Below, piece after piece: positions 1 to 9,220 of a stretch of DNA of 19,565 bases. This DNA comes from Candidatus Krumholzibacteriia bacterium (GTDB lineage: Bacteria > Krumholzibacteriota > Krumholzibacteria > WVZY01 > JAKEHA01), in the NCBI GenBank assembly GCA_029863355.1, contig JAOTVO010000012.1, forward strand, positions 1 through 19,565. Direction: 5' to 3'. The notes below the pieces were generated by a model. It saw only the letters and a program-made list of their open reading frames with translations. It had not been told where the DNA came from and did not search any database. A program made the translations under genes and the position numbers. The first letter of the stretch is position 1. Each line of letters starts with the position of its first letter.

Positions 1-1032
1 CTCGGTGTCGAGGTGCTTGGACGGCAGGTAGAAGCCGAAGCGCTTATTGAGATCCTGGGCCAGCGCGGGCGGATGCGTGAAGGGCACGTCGATGGGCAGC
101 ACGGTACGTGACAGCCGAAAGGTGAACGCGCCCTCGTCCGACGCTTCGAGGTAGGCGCGCGTCCACGCGTCGACGGTCCGTCCGTCGACGCGGGCACGCA
201 CGGGGAGCCACGGCGTGTACGCTCCGTTGCGGCCCACGTAGAAGGCCAGCTCGCGCGTCTCGCCGGAAGCCTCGTGCGCCAGCACGCGCAAGGCCACGGT
301 GTCGTAGCGCCGGCGGCCGTCGTCGGCGGTGTCGTGGAAGCGCCAGAGGAAGCCGTTGAGCGAGTCGCCGGCGGCGGCGCGCACCGGCGGCGCGAAGTCC
401 TTCGTGCCGGGCGCGTCCCGGTACCATGCGGCGGGCACACGCAGCGCGCGCGCGGAAAGCGGCGGCAGGATCTCCACCGGCGTCATCATGCCGGAGACCA
501 TGACCCCGTTCACGGCGCGGACGGGATAGGTCATGGGCACGTTGACAACCGCGACTTCCAGGCCGGCGCGCGAGGCCGCCTCCCAAACGAAGGGCACCGC
601 CACGTCCGCCGAGTTGGCGCTGCGGAACGCCTCGGTCTCGGCGTTCCAGTAGCCGAAGGTGTAGACGCCCGTGCGCTCGGGCGCGTAGCCGGTGAAAATC
701 GACGTCCACGCCGGCGGGGTGACCTGGGTATCCACCGAGCGCAGCGTCGCGCGCGCCCCCTCGCGCACGACGCGCGCGAGGTTGGGCATGCGCCCCTCCG
801 CGATGAGGCGGTCGACGTAGAACCAGGGCGCGGCGTCGAGGCCGATCACGACCACCTGCCGCCGGGCGCCCGCGCCGGCGCGCGCGGCGAGGAAGTCGTC
901 CCAGCTCCCGTGTCGCACCGTGCGCGCCGGTTCGCCCGCGGGCGCGGCGTCGCGTTCGCCGCCGCCGCAGGCCCCGAACAGGGTGAGCGCGGCGAGGAGG
1001 AGGGGGAGCGTATGGGGGAGGCCGAGCCGCAT
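1..1032 (-). CDS. Alkaline phosphatase/nucleotide pyrophosphatase-family lipoprotein, 3' part cut by window edge
   Basis: Seen: 344 codons are open from ATG at 1032 to the window edge, so the C-terminal half lies outside. The N-terminus is a hydrophobic stretch ending LFGAC (Cys22), a lipobox-like site with Phe at -3 rather than the usual Leu/Val/Ile. The catalytic start of the type I phosphodiesterase/alkaline phosphatase superfamily (PF01663-like) follows: VVVIGLDAAP with metal ligand Asp66, then VTPPAWTSIFTG with likely nucleophile Thr105. The protein closely matches the complete paralogue at 4325-6322, including the YLPSKHLDT segment at the window edge. Known: such enzymes cleave phosphomono- or diesters using two zinc ions. 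Inferred: an exported, membrane-anchored hydrolase of unknown substrate. Upstream there is only a weak GGGG as ribosome-binding site. A TTGACC-18-CACACT pair at 1044-1073 would start transcription about 5 nt before the ATG, but I rate that promoter as weak. Confidence 0.9.
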   Translation of the reverse strand, partial: MRLGLPHTLPLLLAALTLFGACGGGERDAAPAGEPARTVRHGSWDDFLAARAGAGARRQVVVIGLDAAPWFYVDRLIAEGRMPNLARVVREGARATLRSVDTQVTPPAWTSIFTGYAPERTGVYTFGYWNAETEAFRSANSADVAVPFVWEAASRAGLEVAVVNVPMTYPVRAVNGVMVSGMMTPVEILPPLSARALRVPAAWYRDAPGTKDFAPPVRAAAGDSLNGFLWRFHDTADDGRRRYDTVALRVLAHEASGETRELAFYVGRNGAYTPWLPVRARVDGRTVDAWTRAYLEASDEGAFTFRLSRTVLPIDVPFTHPPALAQDLNKRFGFYLPSKHLDTE

Positions 1033-1106
1033 GGCGTGCCCCGAGTGTGCGTCCGCACGCTCGTCGCGGTCAAGGGCCGAGGGCAGCGCCCGCGCCACGT
1101 CACCCC

Positions 1107-1136
1107 TTGCGCGCGCGCGCGCGTTGCGCTTATAGT
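1107..1136 (+). promoter_or_regulatory. Candidate sigma70 promoter of the ferritin operon
   Basis: TTGCGC at 1107-1112 and TATAGT at 1131-1136 are separated by 18 bp. The predicted transcription start is near 1143, which gives a leader of about 40 nt before the ferritin ATG. Most of the spacer is a CG dinucleotide run, so spacer length, and thus strength, could vary by slippage. The call rests on consensus match only. Confidence 0.5.
1109..1123. repeat. (CG)n dinucleotide tract in promoter spacer
   Basis: Fifteen bases of uninterrupted alternating G and C. With the flanking T on each side (1108 and 1124), 17 bases alternate purine and pyrimidine. Such tracts are known to favour Z-DNA under negative supercoiling and to be prone to slippage. 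It lies between the -35 and -10 elements of the ferritin promoter. Confidence 0.85.
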
Positions 1137-1183
1137 GAGGTCTTGCGATCCGTCCGGATCGCTCCCCTTGGAAGGAGAACCAC

Positions 1184-1684
1184 ATGCTCAGCAAAAAGAT
1201 GGAGACCGCGATCAATCAGCAGATCAATCAGGAGATCTACTCCGCACACATGTACCTGGCCATGTCCGCGTACTTCTCCGAACGCAACTTGAACGGTTTC
1301 GCCCACTGGATGCGCATCCAGTACCACGAGGAGCTCACGCACGCCGAGCGGCTCGTGGACTACCTCCTCGAGCGCAACGGCAACGTGGCGCTGGGCGCGA
1401 TCCAGAAGCCGACGGCCATGTGGAAGACGACGCTCGCCGCCTGCCAGGCCGCGTACAAGGCCGAGGTGAAGAACACCGAGCAGATCAACTCGCTCATGGA
1501 CCAGGCCATCAAGGAGCACGACCACGCCACGCGCGTCATCCTGCAGTGGTTCGTCGAGGAGCAGGTGGAGGAGGAGGCGCAGGCGCTGAACGTCGTGGAA
1601 CAGGTGAAGATGGCGCAGGACTCCGCCGCGCTCTTCATACTCGACCGCGAGCTGGGCGCGCGCACGCCCGAGGCCGGAGCATAG
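1184..1684 (+). CDS. ftnA: Bacterial non-haem ferritin (FtnA type)
   Basis: A 166-residue protein, the usual length of bacterial ferritin FtnA, which oxidises Fe(II) at a di-iron centre and stores it as ferric mineral in a 24-subunit cytoplasmic shell. The ferroxidase residues are all at the positions known from E. coli FtnA: Glu17, Tyr24, Glu50, His53 (EELTHAE), Glu94, Gln127 and Glu130 (FVEEQVEEE), with Trp122 beside them. No bacterioferritin-type haem-ligand methionine was noted. The start is fixed by AAGGAG at 1172-1177, six bases before the ATG. A promoter-like TTGCGC-18-TATAGT lies just upstream. The stop at 1682-1684 is two bases before the GTG of the peptidase gene, so the two are probably co-transcribed and translationally coupled. 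That is an unusual partner for a ferritin. No Fur box was recognised by eye. Confidence 0.95.
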   Translation: MLSKKMETAINQQINQEIYSAHMYLAMSAYFSERNLNGFAHWMRIQYHEELTHAERLVDYLLERNGNVALGAIQKPTAMWKTTLAACQAAYKAEVKNTEQINSLMDQAIKEHDHATRVILQWFVEEQVEEEAQALNVVEQVKMAQDSAALFILDRELGARTPEAGA

Positions 1685-1686
1685 GC

Positions 1687-3723
<2,037 letters not shown>

Positions 3724-3780
3724 CGGCGCGCCGTCGCTGGACCGGAACTTGCAGGAATCCCCCGCCAGGAGGACCGGTCC

Positions 3781-4317
3781 ATGCGCCGTTGCATCGTTCT
3801 CTTTGTCGCCCTCACCGCCGCCGCGACGGGCGCGCTCGCGTCCAGCGCGGAGACGGAATTTGTTTGGCGACAATACGTTATCGCGCAGAACCGGCTCTAC
3901 TACGAGCTCTTCGAGCTGTGCTCCCACCGCTGGCCGGATCTCCCCACCACGCTCTCCCTGCAGCGTGATCAGCAACTTGCCAGCATCGCCATCCGCGACC
4001 TGAAATTCCGCCACCTGCTCGAGCACGACCCGGGACGCCTGCGCCTGGACCGGGGCCTCCCCGGGCTGGCTGGCTTCGAGTGGACGGAGGCGGATGCGGA
4101 GGCGCTGCGCGAGACGCATCCGGAGTTCGTGCAGCTGGAATCGTTCTTGAAGATGATCGAGCGCGACATGGCGGCGGATGCGAAAATGGACGTGCTGCGC
4201 CGGCGCATGATGGCGTTGCAGGACGACCGCGACTACCGGCGCGTGATGCGGCGCTTCAACGCGCACGTCGCCGTCCTGGAGTCATCGCTCCTAGCCCCAC
4301 CGCTCCCGATCGACTGA
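3781..4317 (+). CDS. Small exported protein of unknown function
   Basis: 178 residues, not recognised. The start is well supported: AGGAGG at 3767-3772 lies eight bases before the ATG. The N-terminus MRRCIVLFVALTAAATGALA is a classical Sec signal peptide with a probable cut after ALA (~residue 20). The mature part is charged and likely helical, rich in Arg, Asp, Glu and Leu, with a C-terminal half reading as a helical hairpin (LKMIERDMAADAKMDVLRRRMMALQDDRDYRRVMRRF). It has one Cys (LCSHRW, ~residue 47) and no recognisable catalytic motif. It begins 57 bases after the peptidase stop on the same strand, so it is probably in the same operon. Its stop is only seven bases from the stop of the convergent phosphodiesterase gene. 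A periplasmic accessory role is possible but unproven. Confidence 0.8.
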   Translation: MRRCIVLFVALTAAATGALASSAETEFVWRQYVIAQNRLYYELFELCSHRWPDLPTTLSLQRDQQLASIAIRDLKFRHLLEHDPGRLRLDRGLPGLAGFEWTEADAEALRETHPEFVQLESFLKMIERDMAADAKMDVLRRRMMALQDDRDYRRVMRRFNAHVAVLESSLLAPPLPID

Positions 4318-4324
4318 TTCCCTC

Positions 4325-6322
4325 TCAGCGGATATAGCCGAGGCTGCGCAGTTTCTTCTCGAGTGACTCACGCTCGCCGCGATCGCGCGCCACCGGCGCG
4401 CGCGGCAGGTCGAGGTAGCCGTCGTTCACGCAAAGCGGTGTCTCGCGCGTGAAGCGCGCCTCGAAGGCGTCGGCGATCACGCGGCCGTGCATGTCGGGGG
4501 CGACGGGCAAGCCGAGGAGGTAGAGGATGGTGGGGGCCACGTCGGCGATCTCGCGCGCGCCGATGTCCACGCCGCGGCGCACCGGTCCGCCCCACAGGGC
4601 GAGGATGCCGTCGCGCTGGTGCCAGAAGCGCTGCCGCCCCTCGAGGCGCACGAAGGGCTCGCGGTCGGGCGCGAGCAGACTCCAGAAGCGCACGCAGTAG
4701 CCGTCGCCCGCGCCGTGCACGATCAGGTCGGGCGCCCGGTTCGCCGCGTCCACCGGCGGGCGCGACGTCTCGATGGGAAAAGGCGTGCCGTCGGGCGCGC
4801 GGAGCTCCGCGAGCGCGCGCTGCACGTGGTCCGTCAGCGTCTCGACGGGATCCACTCCCGGCGGCACGTCGATGCCGCGCGCCGCTAGCGCCTCGCGCGT
4901 GACGGTCTTGCGGTTGAGGAAGACCTCCCAGAGGTTGTGGAAGACCAGCGTGTGCGCGTAGTCGATTCTCCCCGGCTCGTGGCAGGCCAAAAGCCCCATC
5001 CCCTCGAACACGCGGTTCAGGTCGATGCCGACGTCGTAGGCCTTCGAGCCGTGGTCGGAGGCCACGACGAGCACGCCGTCCTCGGGCATGCGCGCCATGA
5101 TCGCGCCGATGAGCGAGTCGCAGATCGCGTAGACCTCGGCGGCCTTGTCGCTGAAGCCGGCGAAGTGGTGGATGTTGTCGGTCTGCGTGAAGACGAACGC
5201 GTAGAGGTCCCAGTCGCCGTAGTCGTAGAAGAAGGACGCGTAGCCCGCCATGTCGCGCGTGAGCTGCGGCGTGATGTCGGTGTCGAGGAACTTGGATGGC
5301 AGATAGAAACCGAAGCGGTCGCCGAGTTCGTTCGCCAGCTCGGGCGGATGCGTATACGGCACCGCGATGGGCAGCACGGTGCGCGACAGGGTGAACCGGT
5401 AGCGTCCGCCCTCGAGCATGTCCAGGTACGCGCGCACCCACCCGTCCACCACCACGCCCTCGTGGCGGCACCGCACGGGCAGCCACGGCGTGTACGACGC
5501 GGTCGGCCCCACGTGGAAGGCCAGCTCGCGCGGCGCGCGCCCGCCCTCGCGCGAGAGCACGCGCAGGGCCGCGGTGTCGTAGCGGCGCGCGCCGTCGTCG
5601 GTGGTGTCGTGAAAGACCCAGAGGAAGGCCGTGAGCGAGTCGGCGACGGACCCGCTCAGGGGCGGCGAGAAATTGCGCACGCTGGGCGCCCGGCGGAACC
5701 AGTCGGCGGGCGGTTTGAACGCTGTCGTCTCAAGGGGGAGCAGGATCTCGACCTCGGTCATCATGCCCGAGACCATGATGCCGTTCACCGGCCGCACGGG
5801 ATAGGTCATGGGCACGTTGGCGACCGCTACTTCCAGGCCGGCGCGCGAGGCCGCCTCCCACACGAAGGGCACTTCGACGTCGTCGCCGTTGGCGCTGGGG
5901 AAGTCTTCGCTCGCGGGGTCCCAGTAGCCGAAGGAGTAGACGCCGGAGCGCTCGGGCCGGTAGCCGGTGAACAACGCGGTCCAGGCGGGCGGGGTGACCT
6001 GCGTTTCCACCGAGCGCAGCGTGGCGCGCGCGCCCTCGCGCAGGATGCGTGCCAGGTTGGGCATGCGCCCCTCGGCGATGAGGCGGTCGACGTAGTGCCA
6101 GGGGGCGGCGTCGAGGCCGATCACCACCACCTGCCGGCGCGCGCCGGCGCCCTCTCGCACGCGCGCCTGGGTGAACGCCTCCCAGCTCGTATAGCGCACG
6201 ACTTCCGCGGGCTGGCCGGGCTCGCCGCCGCCGCCTTCGCCGCAGCCCGCCCAGCTCGTAATGAGCGCCGCCGTCGCGCCCGCCAGCGCGGCGCCGAAGC
6301 GCCATCTCCTCTGCCAGGTCAC
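4325..6322 (-). CDS. Alkaline phosphatase/nucleotide pyrophosphatase-family lipoprotein, full length
   Basis: 665 residues from GTG at 6322. I chose this start because GGAGAG (6336-6331) sits eight bases upstream and the resulting N-terminus (TWQRRWRF then a hydrophobic stretch to AGC, Cys27) is a proper export signal. An in-frame TTG at 6355 has no ribosome-binding site. Expected two-metal residues of the phosphodiesterase superfamily are visible: Asp71 (IGLDAAP), nucleophile Thr110 (VTPPAWT), Asp382 and His386 (TDNIHHF), Asp423-His424 (ASDHG), and a C-terminal His612 (DMHGR) as possible last ligand. The lipobox has Trp at -3, which is not canonical. It is a close paralogue of the truncated gene at 1-1032. 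Inferred: a membrane-anchored extracytoplasmic phosphohydrolase; substrate (nucleotide, phospholipid or phosphoglycan) cannot be told. It converges on the gene ending at 4317. Confidence 0.92.
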   Translation of the reverse strand: MTWQRRWRFGAALAGATAALITSWAGCGEGGGGEPGQPAEVVRYTSWEAFTQARVREGAGARRQVVVIGLDAAPWHYVDRLIAEGRMPNLARILREGARATLRSVETQVTPPAWTALFTGYRPERSGVYSFGYWDPASEDFPSANGDDVEVPFVWEAASRAGLEVAVANVPMTYPVRPVNGIMVSGMMTEVEILLPLETTAFKPPADWFRRAPSVRNFSPPLSGSVADSLTAFLWVFHDTTDDGARRYDTAALRVLSREGGRAPRELAFHVGPTASYTPWLPVRCRHEGVVVDGWVRAYLDMLEGGRYRFTLSRTVLPIAVPYTHPPELANELGDRFGFYLPSKFLDTDITPQLTRDMAGYASFFYDYGDWDLYAFVFTQTDNIHHFAGFSDKAAEVYAICDSLIGAIMARMPEDGVLVVASDHGSKAYDVGIDLNRVFEGMGLLACHEPGRIDYAHTLVFHNLWEVFLNRKTVTREALAARGIDVPPGVDPVETLTDHVQRALAELRAPDGTPFPIETSRPPVDAANRAPDLIVHGAGDGYCVRFWSLLAPDREPFVRLEGRQRFWHQRDGILALWGGPVRRGVDIGAREIADVAPTILYLLGLPVAPDMHGRVIADAFEARFTRETPLCVNDGYLDLPRAPVARDRGERESLEKKLRSLGYIR

Positions 6323-6330
6323 GTTCTTTA

Positions 6331-6336
6331 CTCTCC
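6331..6336 (-). promoter_or_regulatory. Ribosome-binding site fixing the GTG start at 6322
   Basis: GGAGAG on the minus strand, eight bases before GTG 6322. It is the reason for choosing this start over the upstream TTG at 6355, and it gives a signal sequence with an Arg-rich n-region. Confidence 0.6.
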
Positions 6337-6358
6337 AGCTGTCGGGGTCGAACAACCC

Positions 6359-6387
6359 ACCCTAGCACGCGACCGGTGGGGTTTCCA
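6359..6387 (-). promoter_or_regulatory. Weak candidate promoter for the 4325-6322 gene
   Basis: TGGAAA (6387-6382), 17 bp, TAGGGT (6364-6359) on the minus strand would start transcription near 6352, about 30 nt before the GTG. The -35 matches four and the -10 three of six consensus bases, so this is tentative. Confidence 0.25.
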
Positions 6388-6404
6388 GCGGCGCCGCGAT
6401 GGCA

Positions 6405-6433
6405 TTGTCACCCACCCAGGCACACGCTATCAT
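6405..6433 (+). promoter_or_regulatory. Candidate sigma70 promoter of the kinase gene, placing +1 on the ATG
   Basis: TTGTCA at 6405-6410, 17-bp spacer, TATCAT at 6428-6433: five of six bases match consensus in each box. The usual 6-8 base distance from the -10 puts the transcription start at about 6440, exactly the A of the kinase ATG. This suggests a leaderless mRNA. Confidence 0.6.
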
Positions 6434-6439
6434 GAGGCG

Positions 6440-8977
6440 ATGATCGGCCGAACCATTTCCCACTACCGGATCGTCGAGAAGATCGGCGAAGGGGGCATGG
6501 GCGCCGTCTACAAGGCCGAGGACACGAAGCTCAAGCGCTTCGTCGCCCTCAAGTTTTTGCCCCCGCATCTGACCGGCGACCCCGACGCCGTCGCACGCTT
6601 CGAGCGTGAAGCGCAGGCCGCCGCCGCGCTCAACCATCCCAACATCATCACCGTTCACGAGATCGGCGAGTACGAGCGCCAGGTCTACATCGGCATGGAG
6701 TACGTGGAGGGTCGGACGCTGCGCGAGATGATCCACGACAAGCCGCTGCCGCTCGCGCAGGCGCTCGACATCGCGATCCAGATCGGCGAGGGGCTGGCCA
6801 AGGCGCACAAGGCCCAGATCGTCCACCGCGATCTGAAACCGGACAACGTCCTGATCGACAACGACGGCCGGGTGAAGATTCTCGACTTCGGTCTGGCCAA
6901 GTTGCGCGGCGTCACTAAGCTCACCAAGGAGTCGTCGACGTTGGGGACGGTGGCGTACATGTCCCCGGAGCAGGCGCTGGGCAAGGACGTCGATCACCGT
7001 ACGGACATCTGGTCACTGGGAGTCATCCTCTATGAGATGACGAGCGGCCGAGCGCCGTTTCGCGGCCAGTACGCCGAGGCGGTGCACTATTCCATCATCA
7101 ACGAGATGCCGGAGCCGCTCACCGGGCTGCGCACCGGCGTGCCCCTCGATATGGAGCGCTTCGTCGACAAGGCGATGGCCAAGAACCCCCGTGATCGTTA
7201 TCCGCACATCGAGGATCTCGTCGTCGATCTGCGGGGACTGAAGCGCGAGCTGGAAGGCGCCTCCGCCGGAGCCAGCCGGTCCCATGCGCCGGGAGCCGCG
7301 CGGCCCGCTCGGCGCACCCGCCTGTTCGGTGCTATCGCCGCCGTCCTGGTCCTGGTCGCCGTGGCGGCGTACTTTCTGCGACCGCGCGAGAGCGCTTCGC
7401 CGGACCGGAAGTCCATCGCGGTGCTGCCCTTCCAGAACCTGAGCGCCGAGCCCGAAAACGAATACTTCAGCGACGGCATCACCGAGGACATCATCACCCA
7501 GCTCTCCAAGATCGCGGACCTGCGAGTGATCTCGCGCACGTCGATCATGCGCTACAAAGGCAGCGACCAGAGCCTGCGCGATATCGGAAAGGAGCTCGGT
7601 GTGGCCACCATACTGGAGGGCAGCGTGCGCCGAGCCGGCGACCGCGTGCGTATCGTAAGTCAGTTGATCGACGTGCGAACCGACGAGCATCTGTGGGCGG
7701 AGACGTACGACCGCCAGCTTTCGGACATCTTTGCCATACAGAGCGACGTGGCGCGCAACATCGCCGCCGCCCTCGAGGCCGCGCTGACGCCGGATGAGCG
7801 AACGCGGATCGCGTCCCCCCCGACGCGCAACATGGCGGCGTACGACTACTACTTGAGGGGGCGCGACGCGTACAACAAGTACCGCCAGGAAGAGATGGAC
7901 AACGCTGTCTACCTCTTCAAGCAGGCGCTCGAAGAAGATCCTGGCTTCGCGCTGGCGTATGCGGGCCTGGCAGACGCATATGCGCAGCAGGTCATGCGCT
8001 TCGGCTATGCGGCCGCCTGGACCGACTCCGCGTTGTCGGCGGCGCAGACCGCCATCGCGCTCGACGCGCACTCGGCGGAGGGCTACAAAGCGCTCGGTCT
8101 CGCGTACCAGGACCGGGGATGGATGGGCAAGGCGATCGCGGCCCAGCAGAAGGCGGTCGAGTACAATCCCAACTACGCGCCGGCCGTTGCGAACCTGGGA
8201 TTCCTCTACTCGCTGACCGGACGGCCCGACGAGGGCGTCTACTGGCTCCGGAGGTCGATGGCGCTCGAACCCGTTCCTTCGGGGATCGATTACATCCTTA
8301 TGGGGTACGCGTTCATCACGCTGGACATGCCGGATGTGGCACGACAGTGGTTCGAGAGGGGGAAGACGATCCGGCCCGATCTGTCGCACCCCCGCTTTGG
8401 CCTCGTCATGGTGTCGGTACTGCGGAACGACATCGATGCCGCCAGAACGGAGGCCGAGGACTACATCCAGCTGCGCCCCCAATCCGGGGACGGACACAGC
8501 ATGAAGGGCTACCTCGCGCTGTTCTCCGGCGACCTACACGCCGCGAGGGTGTCGTTCGAAAGGTCCCTCGGGCTGGCGCTGGCCGCCAAAGACCAGTCGT
8601 TCAGCCGGATGCACATCGGTTATGTGATGCTGCACACCGGGCATGCCGACGAGGGCCGCGAGGTACTCGAGGAGACGATCGCAGAGCGTATCTCCTGGAT
8701 CGACCGGGGGGATGAGGATCCCGAAACGCGATACTTCGCCGCGTGCGCGGCGGCCGCGCTCGGGCAGAAGGACGAGGCGTACCACTGGCTGGAACAGGCG
8801 ATCGACTACGGCTTCATCATTGCTCGCAGAGCGGAGCGCGAACCGCTGCTGGCCACGCTTCGCGACGAGCAGCGCTTCCAGGAGATGATGGCGGCGCTGC
8901 AAGCGAAAGTGGCAAAGATGCGCGAGCGCGTGGTGGAGAACGGCTGGGCTACGCCCCCGGCGGACGCGCTCCCCTGA
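6440..8977 (+). CDS. Transmembrane Ser/Thr protein kinase with TolB-like and TPR domains
   Basis: 845 residues. Residues ~9-270 are a PknB-type kinase: glycine loop IGEGGMGAVYK (15-25), catalytic Lys38 (VALK), HRDLKPDN with Asp131, DFG Asp149, and an activation loop reading GTVAYMSPEQ. A basic linker leads to one transmembrane helix (~295-313). A FlgO/TolB-like domain of ~130 residues starts at KSIAVLPFQNLS (residue 324). From ~465 to the end come tetratricopeptide repeats. Known: this architecture is frequent in Acidobacteria-like and FCB-like bacteria, where the cytoplasmic kinase is thought to respond to the outer half; the ligand is generally unknown. Start: ATG 6440 begins the conserved MIGRTISHYRI motif. 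It has only a GAGG two bases upstream, too close for a normal ribosome-binding site. It is transcribed divergently from the phosphodiesterase gene, 117 bases away. Confidence 0.95.
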   Translation: MIGRTISHYRIVEKIGEGGMGAVYKAEDTKLKRFVALKFLPPHLTGDPDAVARFEREAQAAAALNHPNIITVHEIGEYERQVYIGMEYVEGRTLREMIHDKPLPLAQALDIAIQIGEGLAKAHKAQIVHRDLKPDNVLIDNDGRVKILDFGLAKLRGVTKLTKESSTLGTVAYMSPEQALGKDVDHRTDIWSLGVILYEMTSGRAPFRGQYAEAVHYSIINEMPEPLTGLRTGVPLDMERFVDKAMAKNPRDRYPHIEDLVVDLRGLKRELEGASAGASRSHAPGAARPARRTRLFGAIAAVLVLVAVAAYFLRPRESASPDRKSIAVLPFQNLSAEPENEYFSDGITEDIITQLSKIADLRVISRTSIMRYKGSDQSLRDIGKELGVATILEGSVRRAGDRVRIVSQLIDVRTDEHLWAETYDRQLSDIFAIQSDVARNIAAALEAALTPDERTRIASPPTRNMAAYDYYLRGRDAYNKYRQEEMDNAVYLFKQALEEDPGFALAYAGLADAYAQQVMRFGYAAAWTDSALSAAQTAIALDAHSAEGYKALGLAYQDRGWMGKAIAAQQKAVEYNPNYAPAVANLGFLYSLTGRPDEGVYWLRRSMALEPVPSGIDYILMGYAFITLDMPDVARQWFERGKTIRPDLSHPRFGLVMVSVLRNDIDAARTEAEDYIQLRPQSGDGHSMKGYLALFSGDLHAARVSFERSLGLALAAKDQSFSRMHIGYVMLHTGHADEGREVLEETIAERISWIDRGDEDPETRYFAACAAAALGQKDEAYHWLEQAIDYGFIIARRAEREPLLATLRDEQRFQEMMAALQAKVAKMRERVVENGWATPPADALP

Positions 8978-9072
8978 GATCCAAAGCCCGAGCTTGGCCG
9001 GGCGCTCGTGGCAGCGGGCCGACGCGGGAGGACTGCCCGCAACGATGCGGCGAGCCGATGACCTAACCTATT

Positions 9073-9084
9073 GTCTTTATAGAC
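9073..9084. promoter_or_regulatory. Imperfect 12-bp palindrome overlapping a leftward -10 box
   Basis: GTCTTTATAGAC has perfect four-base arms (GTCT/AGAC). It contains the TATAAA -10 of the minus-strand promoter at 9076-9104. It could be an operator for the nearby winged-helix regulator, though its sequence differs from the palindrome at 9163-9177. Confidence 0.3.
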
Positions 9085-9104
9085 GATATATCACAAATTG
9101 ACAA
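9076..9104 (-). promoter_or_regulatory. Strong leftward sigma70-like promoter with no evident gene
   Basis: On the minus strand TTGTCA (9104-9099), 17-bp spacer, TATAAA (9081-9076); each box matches five of six consensus bases. The predicted start is near 9069, running toward the 3' end of the kinase gene. No convincing minus-strand ORF follows, so the product would be a small RNA or an antisense transcript. A 6-bp inverted repeat (GCGGGC 9014-9019 / GCCCGC 9035-9040) lies in the would-be transcript. Confidence 0.45.
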
Positions 9105-9121
9105 TTCGCCCGGTGGTGGGC

Positions 9122-9150
9122 TTGACAACCGGCCCGACCGCACCTATCCT
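9122..9150 (+). promoter_or_regulatory. Strong promoter of the four-gene operon 9221-11838
   Basis: Perfect -35 TTGACA (9122-9127), 17-bp spacer, -10 TATCCT (9145-9150, four of six). The predicted start is near 9157, leaving a leader of about 64 nt that contains the palindrome at 9163-9177. A second TTGACA lies at 9098-9103 without a matching -10. Confidence 0.65.
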
Positions 9151-9162
9151 TCCTTCAGAGAA

Positions 9163-9177
9163 CTTTGTTTAACAAAG
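9163..9177. promoter_or_regulatory. 15-bp palindrome, candidate operator of the winged-helix regulator
   Basis: CTTTGTTTAACAAAG is a perfect inverted repeat of seven-base arms (CTTTGTT/AACAAAG) around one central base. It sits at about +6 to +20 of the predicted transcript. A dimeric repressor bound here would block initiation. The winged-helix protein of the same operon (9858-10184) is the obvious candidate, by inference. Confidence 0.6.
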
Positions 9178-9220
9178 CACACTTTTGCACGGTAGTTCCG
9201 GCTGACGAGGGAGGCCAATC

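Noticed and set aside
1044..1073. TTGACC-18-CACACT promoter for the truncated phosphodiesterase gene
   Set aside because: The -10 matches only three of six bases and would leave a 5-nt leader; noted in the gene entry but not called.
274..1686. Plus-strand reading frame open for hundreds of codons ahead of the peptidase
   Set aside because: It runs antisense to the phosphodiesterase gene and through ferritin. The sequence is low-complexity Arg/Gly/Ala typical of GC-rich shadow frames, and the true peptidase start is GTG 1687.
4937..6439. Long N-terminal extension of the kinase frame
   Set aside because: It is antisense to the complete phosphodiesterase gene and has no domain. The conserved kinase start is ATG 6440.
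7013..8497. 494-codon minus-strand frame inside the kinase gene
   Set aside because: The kinase, TolB-like and TPR motifs on the plus strand are unambiguous; this is a GC-rich shadow.
8986..9003. GCCCG/CGGGC inverted repeat after the kinase stop as a terminator
   Set aside because: Only five base pairs with an eight-base loop and no T run; common by chance in such GC-rich DNA.
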